DNA from: a virus
IMG/VR virus record: IMGVR_UViG_3300030616_000038
Location: 1 to 46,935 of that record
Length of the DNA stretch: 46,935 nucleotides
Direction: 5' to 3' (one strand)
The translations under genes were made by a program, and so were the position numbers. The notes beneath the pieces were generated by a model. It was given only the letters and a program-made list of their open reading frames with translations, did no database searches and was not told where the DNA came from. Numbering within the stretch: the first letter of the stretch is position 1; every line of letters begins with the position of its first letter. Shown in pieces: positions 16,178-24,220 of this stretch.

Positions 16178-16782
16178 TCTCGGTCAAGAAGACTGGCCAG
16201 TGGAATCAAGCGGCCGCGATTACCAAATCGATGGTCGGCAACTATCGCAAAGCTCTGGACATTGCCGTCAATAGCGAAGCGCAATTCATACGAACGAAGA
16301 TCCTCGAAGGTTTGAAGAGCCAGGCGCCAGGCGGGAAAGCTTTCCAAGAGCACGCGGAGACTACGACTGCGGTCGACGCGATACGCCAAACACGCAAGCG
16401 CAGAGGCAAGGGAAAGATCTTGCTCGCTAGTGGCGGGCTACGCAATTCGATCCAGGTCAAGAAGATGGGTCACGCTAAAGCGTTCGTTGGTATCCTCCGC
16501 ACGAGCGGAAAAGGCAAAGCCAACGTCGGCGAGATCCACGAGACGGGTCGATCTTTCGTGGTCCCGCTAACGGATCGATCGCGAGCCTTTATCATGATGG
16601 CATTTCGCAAAGCTGGGATCGCAAGAGAGTCGGGGAGCGGAAAAGCGTTTGCGGCGGTAACGATCCCGGCGCGACCATTCATTGCTCCGATTGGTGAGCA
16701 ATACGGGAAGCCGGCGGACGTCCGAAAGCGATTCGAAGCAAACCTAGCGCGAGCTATGGCCTACATATTCGGCAAACCCTAA
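16174..16782 (+). CDS. HK97 gp10-like tail completion / neck protein
   Basis: 202 residues from the GTG at 16174, which overlaps the previous stop as GTGA; an upstream ATG at 16138 is possible but less likely. The protein is basic, with helices near the start (YRKALDIAVNSEAQFIRTKI), a middle GGLRNSIQVKKMGHAKAFVG and the end IPARPFIAPIG, where RPF(I/L) followed by a C-terminal helix is typical of gp10-like tail completion proteins. It would close the head-to-tail interface. Its TAA overlaps the reverse-strand TAG on the four bases CTAA (16779-16782). Confidence 0.75.
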   Translation: MISVKKTGQWNQAAAITKSMVGNYRKALDIAVNSEAQFIRTKILEGLKSQAPGGKAFQEHAETTTAVDAIRQTRKRRGKGKILLASGGLRNSIQVKKMGHAKAFVGILRTSGKGKANVGEIHETGRSFVVPLTDRSRAFIMMAFRKAGIARESGSGKAFAAVTIPARPFIAPIGEQYGKPADVRKRFEANLARAMAYIFGKP

Positions 16783-17396
16783 CGCGCCGTGCGAGCTCGC
16801 TGCAGATCGATCGGGATCTCTACTGCCGGAGCAGACTTCTTTTTCAAGGCCGAAGCTTGCACCGGCGGAAGGATCCGCACGTAAGCCTTGCCGGGGCTCT
16901 TCGAAGGTTTGATCTCGACCCTGGATTCGCTCTGGTCGCGTTCCGCTACGGCGCGGTCGATCTTTTCGACCTTTCGTTTGCTCTGCTCGGTGAGCTTACG
17001 GGTCGCTTGCAGGTCAGCGTGCGAGCTCTTGATCTCAGCTAGCAGAGCGGCTCCGCGTTCGTGCTCTGATCGGCTCTGTTTCTCGTGGCGGTAAAGCAGC
17101 ACTCCAAGCCCGATCGTATTCACCAAGCACGCCACGGTCAGAATACGCGCCCAAGCTATGGCGCTATCCTGACGTTTGGTGCTTCCGCTGAGTTTGCCAA
17201 GCACGAGCCAGAGGATCTTACAGATCCGATCGACCGAGTGCTGCAAGCTCTCGGCAGCTTCAGCGACGTTCGCTTCTGCCCCGGCTTCCTTCTTGGCGTT
17301 TGCGATCAAGCTTTCGCTATCGGTGGAGAGCTCTAGCCGATGCTCTCCAGAATCCGAAGCTTTGCACTTAACTAGTTTGGGCGAGTTCTTGTCCAT
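16779..17396 (-). CDS. Membrane protein of the reverse lysis cassette (spanin-like)
   Basis: 205 residues on the reverse strand. A single transmembrane segment lies at about 80-102 (ILTVACLVNTIGLGVLLY), preceded by a charged cytoplasmic-looking section with a second hydrophobic patch (ICKILWLVLGKL). After it comes a long charged coiled-coil-like region (EIKSSHADLQATRKLTEQSKRKVEKI) and a Pro/Lys-rich end. One membrane anchor plus a periplasmic coiled coil is the layout of an inner-membrane spanin, but the topology is not proven. It is last in a four-gene reverse unit led by the endolysin. Overlap with the preceding gene is 29 bases. Confidence 0.65.
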   Translation of the reverse strand: MDKNSPKLVKCKASDSGEHRLELSTDSESLIANAKKEAGAEANVAEAAESLQHSVDRICKILWLVLGKLSGSTKRQDSAIAWARILTVACLVNTIGLGVLLYRHEKQSRSEHERGAALLAEIKSSHADLQATRKLTEQSKRKVEKIDRAVAERDQSESRVEIKPSKSPGKAYVRILPPVQASALKKKSAPAVEIPIDLQRARTAR

Positions 17397-17583
17397 CGCT
17401 CGGTCTCTCCGCGATCGATTCTACACGATCGCGGAAGCGCCGGCGCGCATCTTCGAGTTTCGAGCGGGCCGCGGCTAGCTCATTGGTGCCGAGATCCAGG
17501 TCTCGGACTGCATCTTCGAAAGCGCGGTCGAGCTCTTTTTCTCGGTTGCTCTTTCGAAACAGGGTCGCAAGCTTACCGATCAT
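17368..17583 (-). CDS. Small helical protein of the lysis cassette
   Basis: 71 residues starting in an ATGA overlap with the holin-like gene. Strongly charged and heptad-like (REKELDRAFEDAVRDLDLGT, then RSKLEDARRRFRDRV), so a coiled coil is likely. No membrane segment or signal is visible. It could partner with one of the two membrane proteins or be a lysis regulator. Unrecognised family. Confidence 0.6.
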   Translation of the reverse strand: MIGKLATLFRKSNREKELDRAFEDAVRDLDLGTNELAAARSKLEDARRRFRDRVESIAERPSDGQELAQTS

Positions 17584-17939
17584 TTTCCCCCCTTGGCTTG
17601 GAAGTAAGCCGCTTTGTCCAGGTCGGTGAGTGCGAGCGCCAGAGCATCGATTTGCTTTCCCAAACCTTGGAGCACTTGGTCTTGACCGTCAATCCTCTTG
17701 ACCAAGCCGTCGACCCATTGCTGCGTTTGCAGAGCCAAAGCGTTAGCTTCGACCGCTTGTTCCTTTAGCACTTTCGCAGCGCGGTCTTTGTCTGCCATGT
17801 GCTGATCCTTAGCTCGAAGCCAACCGCGCACTGAAAGGAAGAGCGCAACCGAAAGGATCACTACCATCGATCCGAGTGCGCCATATTCCAGCAGGTTGCG
17901 CCCGGCATCAATCCCGGCTCCGGCGATTTTCTCAGGCAC
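17580..17939 (-). CDS. Holin-like single-pass membrane protein
   Basis: 119 residues from a GTG start, overlapping the endolysin gene end by eight bases. A transmembrane helix lies at about 20-38 (GALGSMVVILSVALFLSVRG), followed by a charged, helical tail (AKDQHMADKDRAAKVLKEQA and a heptad-like IDALALALTDLDKA). A membrane anchor plus coiled tail next to an amidase endolysin is consistent with a holin or antiholin role, but one-pass proteins of this kind are hard to assign from sequence alone. Confidence 0.65.
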   Translation of the reverse strand: MPEKIAGAGIDAGRNLLEYGALGSMVVILSVALFLSVRGWLRAKDQHMADKDRAAKVLKEQAVEANALALQTQQWVDGLVKRIDGQDQVLQGLGKQIDALALALTDLDKAAYFQAKGGK

Positions 17940-19530
17940 GGTTGAGCCTATCGATCTCGACCTTCACCAAATCGAGGTAGTGATCGATCGGGAAGTGCTT
18001 TCCCGGATCGGTGTGCGTGCTCTTACGGAACGCCCAAGTGACTTCATTGTGCGTGGTGATCCCGCGCTCGTTTCGTTTCAGACCCTCACGATCCACGAAG
18101 ACCGGAGGGACATTGTAGGTCACGCACAAGCGAGCAGTGAGGCAAGCGGATAGCGCGAGCATACGCGAAGAGAAATCATCTAACCATTGCTCGCGCGTTT
18201 GCCGTGCGTATCCGGCATGCTCCAAGTGGATCCCGTTCTTGTTTGCGCCTGGCGCTGCCCAAGCGACGTCCTTGTCAAGCACACATTGAACGATCGAATC
18301 ATCGTCGATGCAGTAGTGAGCGCTTGCCTTTGGCGCACTCGAGCCCGCAAACCAAGATGCGACCGCTTCGGCGGTCGTGCTTGCTTCGCCGGCTTCCATC
18401 GAATGCAGAACGATCAATTCGATCGATCGTCCACTTGCGACCGTGTAGTGCTTGGCTTGCTTGTAATCGATCCGCGTGTCTGCGGGAGAGCTCGGTCGCT
18501 CAATCGGATCGGTCCCGATCATTGCTCGGGTCTGCGAATCGACTTCGCCATTCTTGGGAAGACCGCGTGCGGCCTTCCAACTCACGGTTTGATTGTGCGT
18601 GCACGTGCCGAAGTCTTGATCATCCTTCCACGGATCGAGCGAGTGACCGTCGCGCATCAATTGGCGTTGCCAAGCGCCGACGTCTTGCCCCTTCATTCCC
18701 TTTCGCAATACTTCGCGCCACTCACCAGGAGGAAGATCGATCTCTGCTACCGCTTCCGGCACGGATGCAGATCCGCCAGGGCGAGGATCCGGAACACTCC
18801 AAACCTGTAGTGGCTCGTAATGCATGAGCGCGAAGAGCTCAGCGTCGCGACCGATCTCTTCGATATCGATCAGCATACCGTCCAAGATCACGTCACGGCG
18901 CACGAGCCAGCAGATCTGAGAATAGTCCACATGGTGGACGTTGTGCTTGGTGCTCTCTGGTTGCCACGGATTGAAAGGAGCGGAATGCTTGCGCGCCCAA
19001 CCAAAGTTTGCCGCGGCCGGCGCACCTTCGATCGTGCGGTCCTTCGTGCGATTGGTCAGGACCCAATGCTTCCCCACGTTGCCGGCGACCAGCTCGTGGT
19101 GTGATCGCACTTTGGCGTCCACGTCGCGGCTATGCTGAAGCATGCGCGAAGTGAACGCCATTTTTGCATCCGGGGTTTGTAGTGAGGGAGAGATCCAAAA
19201 CCCTTGTTCCCAAGCGAGCTCGACCAGGCGCGAGGTAGGGAGCACGGCTCCGGAAATCTCGGCGATCCTCTGCTGACCGAAAGCGGTCAGATTGGGGCGG
19301 AAGCTATCACCTTCGATCCCAAGCTGAAGCGCGTCACGCAATACGAAGAAACGCGCCGAGTGATCAGCGTGTGCCGTATCTATTCGAGCGTATAGCTCTA
19401 GCCAGACCAGCGGTAGGTGGTGGCCTTCTGAGAAGGCGCGGACGATCAGATCTTCACGAGTCTTGATTTCGTCCGGTGTGCGGCCTTCAGGCAGAGAAGC
19501 CGCGAGATCGGTCCCGGAGATCGTGGTCAT
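17932..19530 (-). CDS. Endolysin: N-acetylmuramoyl-L-alanine amidase with PG-binding domain
   Basis: 532 residues, longer than most phage amidases. The C-terminal domain (about 355-530) is an Amidase_2-type zinc amidase that cuts the MurNAc to L-Ala bond: H376 (IVLHSME), H494 (GITTHNEV) and D508 (TDPGKHFP) are the probable zinc ligands. A peptidoglycan-binding domain (about 272-345) contains LRKGMKGQDVGAWQRQL. Residues 1-265 are a large unassigned region with Trp-rich stretches and HHELVAGNVGKHW; its function is unknown. It leads the reverse lysis unit. No Shine-Dalgarno site is seen; TATCCT ends seven bases before the ATG, implying a leaderless start. Confidence 0.88.
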   Translation of the reverse strand: MTTISGTDLAASLPEGRTPDEIKTREDLIVRAFSEGHHLPLVWLELYARIDTAHADHSARFFVLRDALQLGIEGDSFRPNLTAFGQQRIAEISGAVLPTSRLVELAWEQGFWISPSLQTPDAKMAFTSRMLQHSRDVDAKVRSHHELVAGNVGKHWVLTNRTKDRTIEGAPAAANFGWARKHSAPFNPWQPESTKHNVHHVDYSQICWLVRRDVILDGMLIDIEEIGRDAELFALMHYEPLQVWSVPDPRPGGSASVPEAVAEIDLPPGEWREVLRKGMKGQDVGAWQRQLMRDGHSLDPWKDDQDFGTCTHNQTVSWKAARGLPKNGEVDSQTRAMIGTDPIERPSSPADTRIDYKQAKHYTVASGRSIELIVLHSMEAGEASTTAEAVASWFAGSSAPKASAHYCIDDDSIVQCVLDKDVAWAAPGANKNGIHLEHAGYARQTREQWLDDFSSRMLALSACLTARLCVTYNVPPVFVDREGLKRNERGITTHNEVTWAFRKSTHTDPGKHFPIDHYLDLVKVEIDRLNRA

Positions 19531-19537
19531 AGTGGAG

Positions 19538-19546
19538 AGGATACCA
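19538..19546 (-). promoter_or_regulatory. Extended -10 promoter of the lysis cassette
   Basis: On the reverse strand TGG-TATCCT is a TGn-extended -10 box that ends 7 nt before the endolysin ATG. TATCCTCT matches the element before the reverse gene at 366-728. Confidence 0.5.
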
Positions 19547-19553
19547 CGAGCGC

Positions 19554-19582
19554 TGGACGGCGAACATTTGGCCCAGTAGACT
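19554..19582 (+). promoter_or_regulatory. Candidate leaderless promoter of the tail sheath unit
   Basis: TGGACG (19554-19559), 17 nt spacer, TAGACT (19577-19582), ending 7 nt before the ATG at 19590. Both boxes match consensus at four of six positions. It is divergent from the lysis promoter, so the 59-bp gap may hold both. Confidence 0.45.
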
Positions 19583-19589
19583 CGGGGAA

Positions 19590-20768
19590 ATGGCCGTTCC
19601 TACGATCTCCGCACTCTCTCCGGTCAAGGGACACACTGCCGGCAGAATGCTGGTCGAGATCACCGGGACCAACTTTCGCTTGCCAGTGATCCAAGCTGAA
19701 GGTGAGACCGACGGGATCCCGCTTCAATCGCTTCACGTATGGTTTGGGGACGAGCCTGCGATTGAAGTATCGGTCGCCACTACAACCAGAGCGTTCGCGG
19801 TTACGCCTATCCACGATCCGGGAAGCGTGGACGTGAGGATCCAGAACGTCGAAAACGATGGCACTCCGATCGTGGGCGAGGAAGCGACCGCGATCGGAGC
19901 TTTCGAGTTTGTGCTTCCACGGATCACGACCGAGGATTCGAATCAAAGCGATCTGCAACGCGTGGTGCGCACGCTAATCGCAGAGCTACAGCGGCAGGTC
20001 GTAACAGAGGTCACGTTATCCACGCACACCGATTACGATCCGGACGGGAATCGGGTCGCAGTCTTCGAGCTGGCGAACCTTCCAGGTATCTCGCTTGCTG
20101 GACCTTTCCTTTCCGAAAACCGCTTCTACTCGCTGAACGAAAACCCGTGCTACGAAGACGGTCTTGAGTACATCGAAACCGAAGTCCCTTATACGGTCGA
20201 TCTTGAATTCGATCTGTTTGGTGTAAGCGACCGCGCTATGGAAATGCTCAATCTCATGACGGCGGTCGTGGGCTTCTTTCGAAAAAACAAAGTGCTACGC
20301 ATGTACCGCATTGCGACCGATCCAAGTGCTGGCCGTGTAGAGTATGAGATCGACTTCACTGAAGGTGGAGAACCGAAGGCGGCGGATACTCCGGCAGGCA
20401 ACTCGAATCTTCACAGCTTTTCGTCTCGAATGATCATCCGTGGGTTTGATATCGAAGACGCCGCAGGGCTACAGCTTGGGCTGATTTCTGGCACTAACGC
20501 GTTGCAAAGCCAGGTCTTCCGGCGCGGTGGTACGCTTGGAGAAAATGGACCGACCCTAGACCCGGTCTATCAGTTGGCGCTAAGCTCTCCCCCGATGCGA
20601 TCGGTTCCGGTTTTGCTACCTATCAGCGGGCTACCTCCGGGCGAGTCTCGGGGGGAAATGATCGGCAGCCCGAACCTTAGCGTGCGATCGATCCCGTCAA
20701 TCGTGAGAGATCTTGAGCGGCGAAGAAAGTCGCTAGTGGTCCGCGCGATCTTCAGTGAAAGCGAGTAA
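19590..20768 (+). CDS. IPT/TIG-domain tail protein
   Basis: 392 residues. The N-terminus (about 1-110) is an IPT/TIG-like immunoglobulin domain: PTISALSPVKGHTAGRMLVEITGTNF is the standard opening strand pattern, with SVDVRIQNVENDG at the close. The middle (about 120-300) has RVVRTLIAELQRQVVTEVTL and a beta section that may match a tail terminator or tail-completion fold. The C-terminus is Pro/Arg-rich. It lies just before the sheath gene and after the lysis cassette, so a tail terminator-like role is my inference. The start is well placed because the IPT fold begins at once. Confidence 0.65.
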   Translation: MAVPTISALSPVKGHTAGRMLVEITGTNFRLPVIQAEGETDGIPLQSLHVWFGDEPAIEVSVATTTRAFAVTPIHDPGSVDVRIQNVENDGTPIVGEEATAIGAFEFVLPRITTEDSNQSDLQRVVRTLIAELQRQVVTEVTLSTHTDYDPDGNRVAVFELANLPGISLAGPFLSENRFYSLNENPCYEDGLEYIETEVPYTVDLEFDLFGVSDRAMEMLNLMTAVVGFFRKNKVLRMYRIATDPSAGRVEYEIDFTEGGEPKAADTPAGNSNLHSFSSRMIIRGFDIEDAAGLQLGLISGTNALQSQVFRRGGTLGENGPTLDPVYQLALSSPPMRSVPVLLPISGLPPGESRGEMIGSPNLSVRSIPSIVRDLERRRKSLVVRAIFSESE

Positions 20769-20779
20769 GGAGACCCGGC

Positions 20780-21190
20780 ATGAAGGAAGCAACCAGGGGC
20801 ACGGTCACGATCGAAAATCTCCAACCGAAAATGACCGTCTACAATCTCGCGCACCCGGCGCATACGCGCGTGCGGAAGATCCCGCAAGTGCAAGAGCTCA
20901 AGAACGGCAAGTCGATCGGCGTGTTCGTCAAGAAGCGACTGCCAACCTCGATCACTTTCCTTGCGCGCGAGCGCAAGAGCTGTCTTCCGGATACGATCCT
21001 GCAGTGCCCGGACATCCAAGCCGGGTTGCGTTCACGTCGCTTGCGCATGATCACCGGTGCAATCGTGGATCGCGCTCCGCGTGCGGTCACTCCGGTACGG
21101 CCAGAGACCAAGCCGGCCAAGCAAAGCAAGAAGCAACCAGCGGCTCCGGCCGCTTCACTCACTGGCCCCGCCAAAACTGACAAGGACTGA
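20780..21190 (+). CDS. Hypothetical tail-region protein
   Basis: 136 residues with a clear ribosome-binding site (AAGGAGACCCGGC). Residues 1-95 look folded (VTIENLQPKMTVYNLAHPAH, then SIGVFVKKRLPTSITFLARER), with two Cys; residues about 96-136 are a Lys/Pro/Ala-rich disordered tail. It sits between the IPT-domain protein and the tail sheath and is likely part of the tail operon. Family not recognised. Confidence 0.6.
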   Translation: MKEATRGTVTIENLQPKMTVYNLAHPAHTRVRKIPQVQELKNGKSIGVFVKKRLPTSITFLARERKSCLPDTILQCPDIQAGLRSRRLRMITGAIVDRAPRAVTPVRPETKPAKQSKKQPAAPAASLTGPAKTDKD

Positions 21191-21193
21191 GCA

Positions 21194-23440
21194 ATGGGAA
21201 ACGAGCTACTGGCATCCAAGGTCGTAATCCAAGAGGAAGAGCCCAAGATCCGTCAGATCCGCGGGGCACCAACCGCGTTCCTCTACGTCGAAGGGACCGC
21301 CGAGAAGGGACCGATCGGCTCCTATCAGGTTTGCACGTCACCGGAGGATTACGACAAATACTTCGGCGGGGTCACGGCGAACGCTTACGATCTCCCGCTG
21401 GCGATCGCTGGCTTTTTCGAGAATGGCGGTCAGCGTGCCTACGTCAACCGCGTGGTCCATTTCTCGGACATCGCCAACGCAAACAGCAAGGTCAGCGCCC
21501 AAGCTTCGGCCACGCACCAGACCAGCGATCTGGTCGCGAGTGCTGGAAGCGTGCTCGGATCGGTTTCGGAAACCTTCGCTTTGGCTGACGGCGATACGCT
21601 CGATCTCTCGGTCGATGGTGGCGCCACGGATACGGCGACGTTCAATGCGGCCGCGGCTGCGCTCACGGCTGGCAATACCGAAACCTACGCGCTCTCAGAT
21701 GGTCAGACGCTCACGGTCAAGATCGATGGTGAAGCTACGGCCCAGACCGTGACCTTCAATACCTCCGAGTTCGTGGCAATCGGTGCAGCAACCGCGGCTG
21801 AGGTTGCGGCGGTCATGAACGCCGAGCTCACCGGGTGCGCGGTTGACGTCAATGCCGGAGCTCCGCGGATCACGAGTGATACACTCGGGACCGATTCCGA
21901 GATCGAAGTCACCGGCGGAACGGCAAACACGGCGCTCGGTTTCAGCACTACGCCAGTCAATGGGACCGGCGATGCAGCCGACGCGGATGTGGTCACGGTT
22001 GCAGAGCTGAAGACTCTGATCGAAGGTGACGTCACCGGAGTGACCGTGAGCAGCGACAGTGGTCGCACCCGGATCACTTCGAACACGACCGGAGCTTCGA
22101 GCTCGGTCCAGGTCGAAGCGAGCAGCACACTGGACACAAAGCTCGGGTTCGACAATGCCACGCACTCCGGCGCGGATGCCGGAGCAGTGAACACGCTTCG
22201 CGTGCGCGGCAAGTACGACGGAGCCTATGCCAACAATCTGGTCACGGAGATCGCGGCGGCTACCAGTGGCGTCACGGCTGAATTCAACTTGCGCGTTTTG
22301 GAAAACGGCGTGCTCGCTGAAGTCTTCCCGAACGTGACGATGGACGATACCGCTTCCAACTTCGTGGAGAATATCGTCAATGACACCACGACCGGAAGCG
22401 AGCTGATCGAAGTGGAAGATCTCGACTCCGGTCTCGCTTCGCCGGACGATCGACCGGTGAACGGGCAGCAATCGCTCACCGGTGGAGACGATGGACTGAC
22501 CGGTCTCGACGATACTGATTACGTGGGAAGCGCGGTCAGCAAGCTCGGTCTTCGCGCTTTCGATCTGGAAACGCTCGGTGCATTGCTCGCAGTGCCCGGT
22601 CGCGCAACCAGCGACGTTCACAATGCGATGCTCACCTATTGCTCGGTGATTCGAAACAAGCGCGTGTTCGCGGTGCTCGATCCGCCGGAAGGCTACACGG
22701 CGGAAGAGATCATCACCTACGTCAAGACCACGGCCGCGATTCAGAATACGGTCGATTCTGAAATGGCAGCGATCTACTGGCCACGGATCACGATCAGCAA
22801 TCCGAACGAGACCATCTTCGGCAAGGTCGACGATATCGTGGTGCCTCCGAGCGGTCACATTTGCGGAATGTACGCACGTGTCGACGGCATGAAGCCGGGC
22901 GGAGTGTACGAAGCGCCAGCCGGGATCGGCTACGGTGAGCTTCGCGGAACCACCGGCCTCGAAACGGAAGAGGTCAACGACGAAGGCAAGCGCGATCTGA
23001 TCTATCCGGAATTGATCAATCCGATCGATACCGCGGTCAGCGCGCGACCAATGTGCGACGGCAACCGCACGCTGAAGGAAGACGGCAACTTCCCAACCAT
23101 CGGCGAGCGGCGCGGTGTCACGTACATCGAAAACAGCGTCTACAATGGGATCCAGTGGGCGCGACACCGCAAGATCAAGGTCTCTCAGCGCAAGCGCTTG
23201 GAGCGCACGGTCAAGAGCTTCCTCTTGATCCAAACGCGCAACGATGCGTTTGCATCCGATGATCCGGCAAAGGCGTTTTTCGTCGACTTCGGCGACGCTC
23301 TCAACCCGGCAAGCGCTGCGTTCGGGCGTCAGATCATCGGAAGGCTCGGCGTCGCCACGGCGAAGCCTGCTGACTTCATCATCGTCCGAGTTTCGCAAGA
23401 CACGCGAGCACTCGATCTCGAGCTGGCCGAAGCGGCGTAA
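21194..23440 (+). CDS. Contractile tail sheath protein with repeat insertion
   Basis: 748 residues. The N-terminus (RGAPTAFLYVEGTAEKGPIG, then YVNRVVHFSD) and the C-terminal sheath core (GVTYIENSVYNGIQWARHRK, then RLERTVKSFLLIQTRNDAFA, FVDFGDALNP) are characteristic of the phage tail sheath family, whose contraction drives the tube into the host. Between about residues 100 and 335 is an insertion made of repeats: DGDTLDLSVDGG (from 126) against DGQTLTVKIDGE (from 163), then a duplicated module with RITSDTLGT..LGF and RITSNTTGA..LGF. These probably form exposed domains on the sheath surface. Ribosome-binding site AAGGA. The long reverse open frame here is a shadow. Confidence 0.93.
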   Translation: MGNELLASKVVIQEEEPKIRQIRGAPTAFLYVEGTAEKGPIGSYQVCTSPEDYDKYFGGVTANAYDLPLAIAGFFENGGQRAYVNRVVHFSDIANANSKVSAQASATHQTSDLVASAGSVLGSVSETFALADGDTLDLSVDGGATDTATFNAAAAALTAGNTETYALSDGQTLTVKIDGEATAQTVTFNTSEFVAIGAATAAEVAAVMNAELTGCAVDVNAGAPRITSDTLGTDSEIEVTGGTANTALGFSTTPVNGTGDAADADVVTVAELKTLIEGDVTGVTVSSDSGRTRITSNTTGASSSVQVEASSTLDTKLGFDNATHSGADAGAVNTLRVRGKYDGAYANNLVTEIAAATSGVTAEFNLRVLENGVLAEVFPNVTMDDTASNFVENIVNDTTTGSELIEVEDLDSGLASPDDRPVNGQQSLTGGDDGLTGLDDTDYVGSAVSKLGLRAFDLETLGALLAVPGRATSDVHNAMLTYCSVIRNKRVFAVLDPPEGYTAEEIITYVKTTAAIQNTVDSEMAAIYWPRITISNPNETIFGKVDDIVVPPSGHICGMYARVDGMKPGGVYEAPAGIGYGELRGTTGLETEEVNDEGKRDLIYPELINPIDTAVSARPMCDGNRTLKEDGNFPTIGERRGVTYIENSVYNGIQWARHRKIKVSQRKRLERTVKSFLLIQTRNDAFASDDPAKAFFVDFGDALNPASAAFGRQIIGRLGVATAKPADFIIVRVSQDTRALDLELAEAA

Positions 23441-23464
23441 GCAAGAGCATAAGGAGCAAGGGAA

Positions 23465-23923
23465 ATGGTCATTGGTACTCCGCGGGTCTATCACAAGAAA
23501 TTCAAGTTCCTGGTCGAGATCGACGAGGTTGCGGTCGCTGCCTTCCGCACGTGCTCAGAGCTCAGCGCTGAGATCGCCAAGATCGAGCAAAGCGAAGGCG
23601 GAGCGCTGATCCCAAACAAGTCGCCAGGCCGTGTGACCTACACGGACATCACCTTGGAGCGCGGCGCGACCGATGACTTCGATCTCTTCGCGTGGTTCAA
23701 GGAGACCGTGAATGCAGCGGCAAACATCGGTCTCGACGAGCCGGAGTTCAAGCGCGATCTCGACATCGTGCAGCTGAGCAGAAGCGGTGCCGAAGTGCGG
23801 CGGTGGAACGTGGTCCAAGCGTGGCCGACGAAATTCATTGCCGGCGAGTGGGACAATGAAGCGGACGAAAACACGATCGAGTCCGTGACCTTGACCTACG
23901 ATTTCTTCGATCTCGCGGCGTAG
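23465..23923 (+). CDS. Tail tube protein (T4 gp19-like)
   Basis: 152 residues, with a strong ribosome-binding site (AAGGAGCAAGGGAA). The pattern [10 protein letters not shown] then [35 protein letters not shown] and the final [10 protein letters not shown] is typical of gp19-family inner tube proteins of contractile tails. The tube forms the channel for DNA beneath the sheath. It lies directly after the sheath gene, as expected. It is the last gene before a structured 297-bp gap. Confidence 0.9.
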   Translation: MVIGTPRVYHKKFKFLVEIDEVAVAAFRTCSELSAEIAKIEQSEGGALIPNKSPGRVTYTDITLERGATDDFDLFAWFKETVNAAANIGLDEPEFKRDLDIVQLSRSGAEVRRWNVVQAWPTKFIAGEWDNEADENTIESVTLTYDFFDLAA

Positions 23924-23963
23924 CTCTTCACGCTCGAAGCTTTCCCGGTCGGCTGACCGAATT

Positions 23964-24021
23964 CCAAAGCCCGCACGCTCAGCGGCCGCGCGCGGGCTTT
24001 GGTCTGCTGGGCCCGCTGAGC
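23964..24021 (+). terminator. 11-bp hairpin with possible pseudoknot
   Basis: CCAAAGCCCGC (23964-23974) pairs perfectly with GCGGGCTTTGG (23992-24002). Inside its loop, GCTCAGCGG (23977-23985) is perfectly complementary to CCGCTGAGC at 24013-24021, so the element can form an H-type pseudoknot or two alternative hairpins. There is no T-run. It starts 41 nt after the tube stop codon. Confidence 0.6.
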
Positions 24022-24033
24022 TCGCGCGAGCTC
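24018..24033. repeat. 16-nt perfect palindrome
   Basis: GAGCTCGCGCGAGCTC is its own reverse complement. It overlaps the 3' arm of the second pairing of the pseudoknot. It could be a protein-binding site on DNA or part of the RNA structure. Confidence 0.7.
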
Positions 24034-24127
24034 CCGGCGGAGCAGAGCTCGGCGGTGGAGTGATCCCGGCCTGAGCGTGGCGCACAGCGTCCGCAATGCG
24101 CGGATCTGCTAGGATTGCCGGCGGCTT

Positions 24128-24171
24128 GGGCGGGGCTCGTAACGATCTGCTCGTTGGGGCGAGCTCCGCCC
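24128..24171 (+). terminator. Long hairpin upstream of the tail chaperone gene
   Basis: GGGCGGGGCTCG (24128-24139) pairs with CGAGCTCCGCCC (24160-24171) with one G-U wobble; inside, AACGA and TCGTT form a further five pairs. No T-run follows. It lies 49 nt before the next start codon. Confidence 0.5.
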
Positions 24172-24205
24172 GGCCGTGTTCCGCTTCCGGTCGATTGACC
24201 GGACG

Positions 24206-24214
24206 TGATACCTT
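24206..24214 (+). promoter_or_regulatory. Extended -10 promoter of the tape-measure unit
   Basis: TGA-TACCTT is a TGn-extended -10 box ending exactly 6 nt before the ATG at 24221, with no Shine-Dalgarno site in between. A -35 is not evident, which is usual for extended -10 promoters. Confidence 0.45.
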
Positions 24215-24220
24215 CGGCCT

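Larger units (their letters stand above)
23924..24220 (+). other. Structured non-coding gap after the tail tube gene
   Basis: 297 bases with no supported gene. They contain a chain of strong inverted repeats: CGGTC/GACCG (23946-23959), an 11-bp stem with a possible second pairing (23964-24021), a 16-nt palindrome (24018-24033), a 12-bp stem (24128-24171), and CCGGTC-GATT-GACCGG (24187-24202). A CGCACAGCG..TGCGCGG motif at 24080-24102 recurs in the other structured gap at 43642-43663. The region probably acts at the RNA level, as terminator and/or processing site between the abundant sheath/tube message and the chaperone/tape measure unit. Confidence 0.6.

Noticed and set aside
21695-23494. 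599-residue reverse open frame across the sheath gene
   Set aside because: The forward frame is a clear tail sheath; the reverse product is Arg/Asp/His-rich low-quality sequence typical of an antisense shadow.
24195-24200. TTGACC as a -35 box for the chaperone gene
   Set aside because: With a normal spacer the -10 would fall on the start codon (CCTATG); the TGA-TACCTT extended -10 is a better fit.
23924-24220. tRNA or CRISPR in the structured gap
   Set aside because: No cloverleaf with T-loop and no regular repeat-spacer pattern was found; the stems are of unequal form and spacing.
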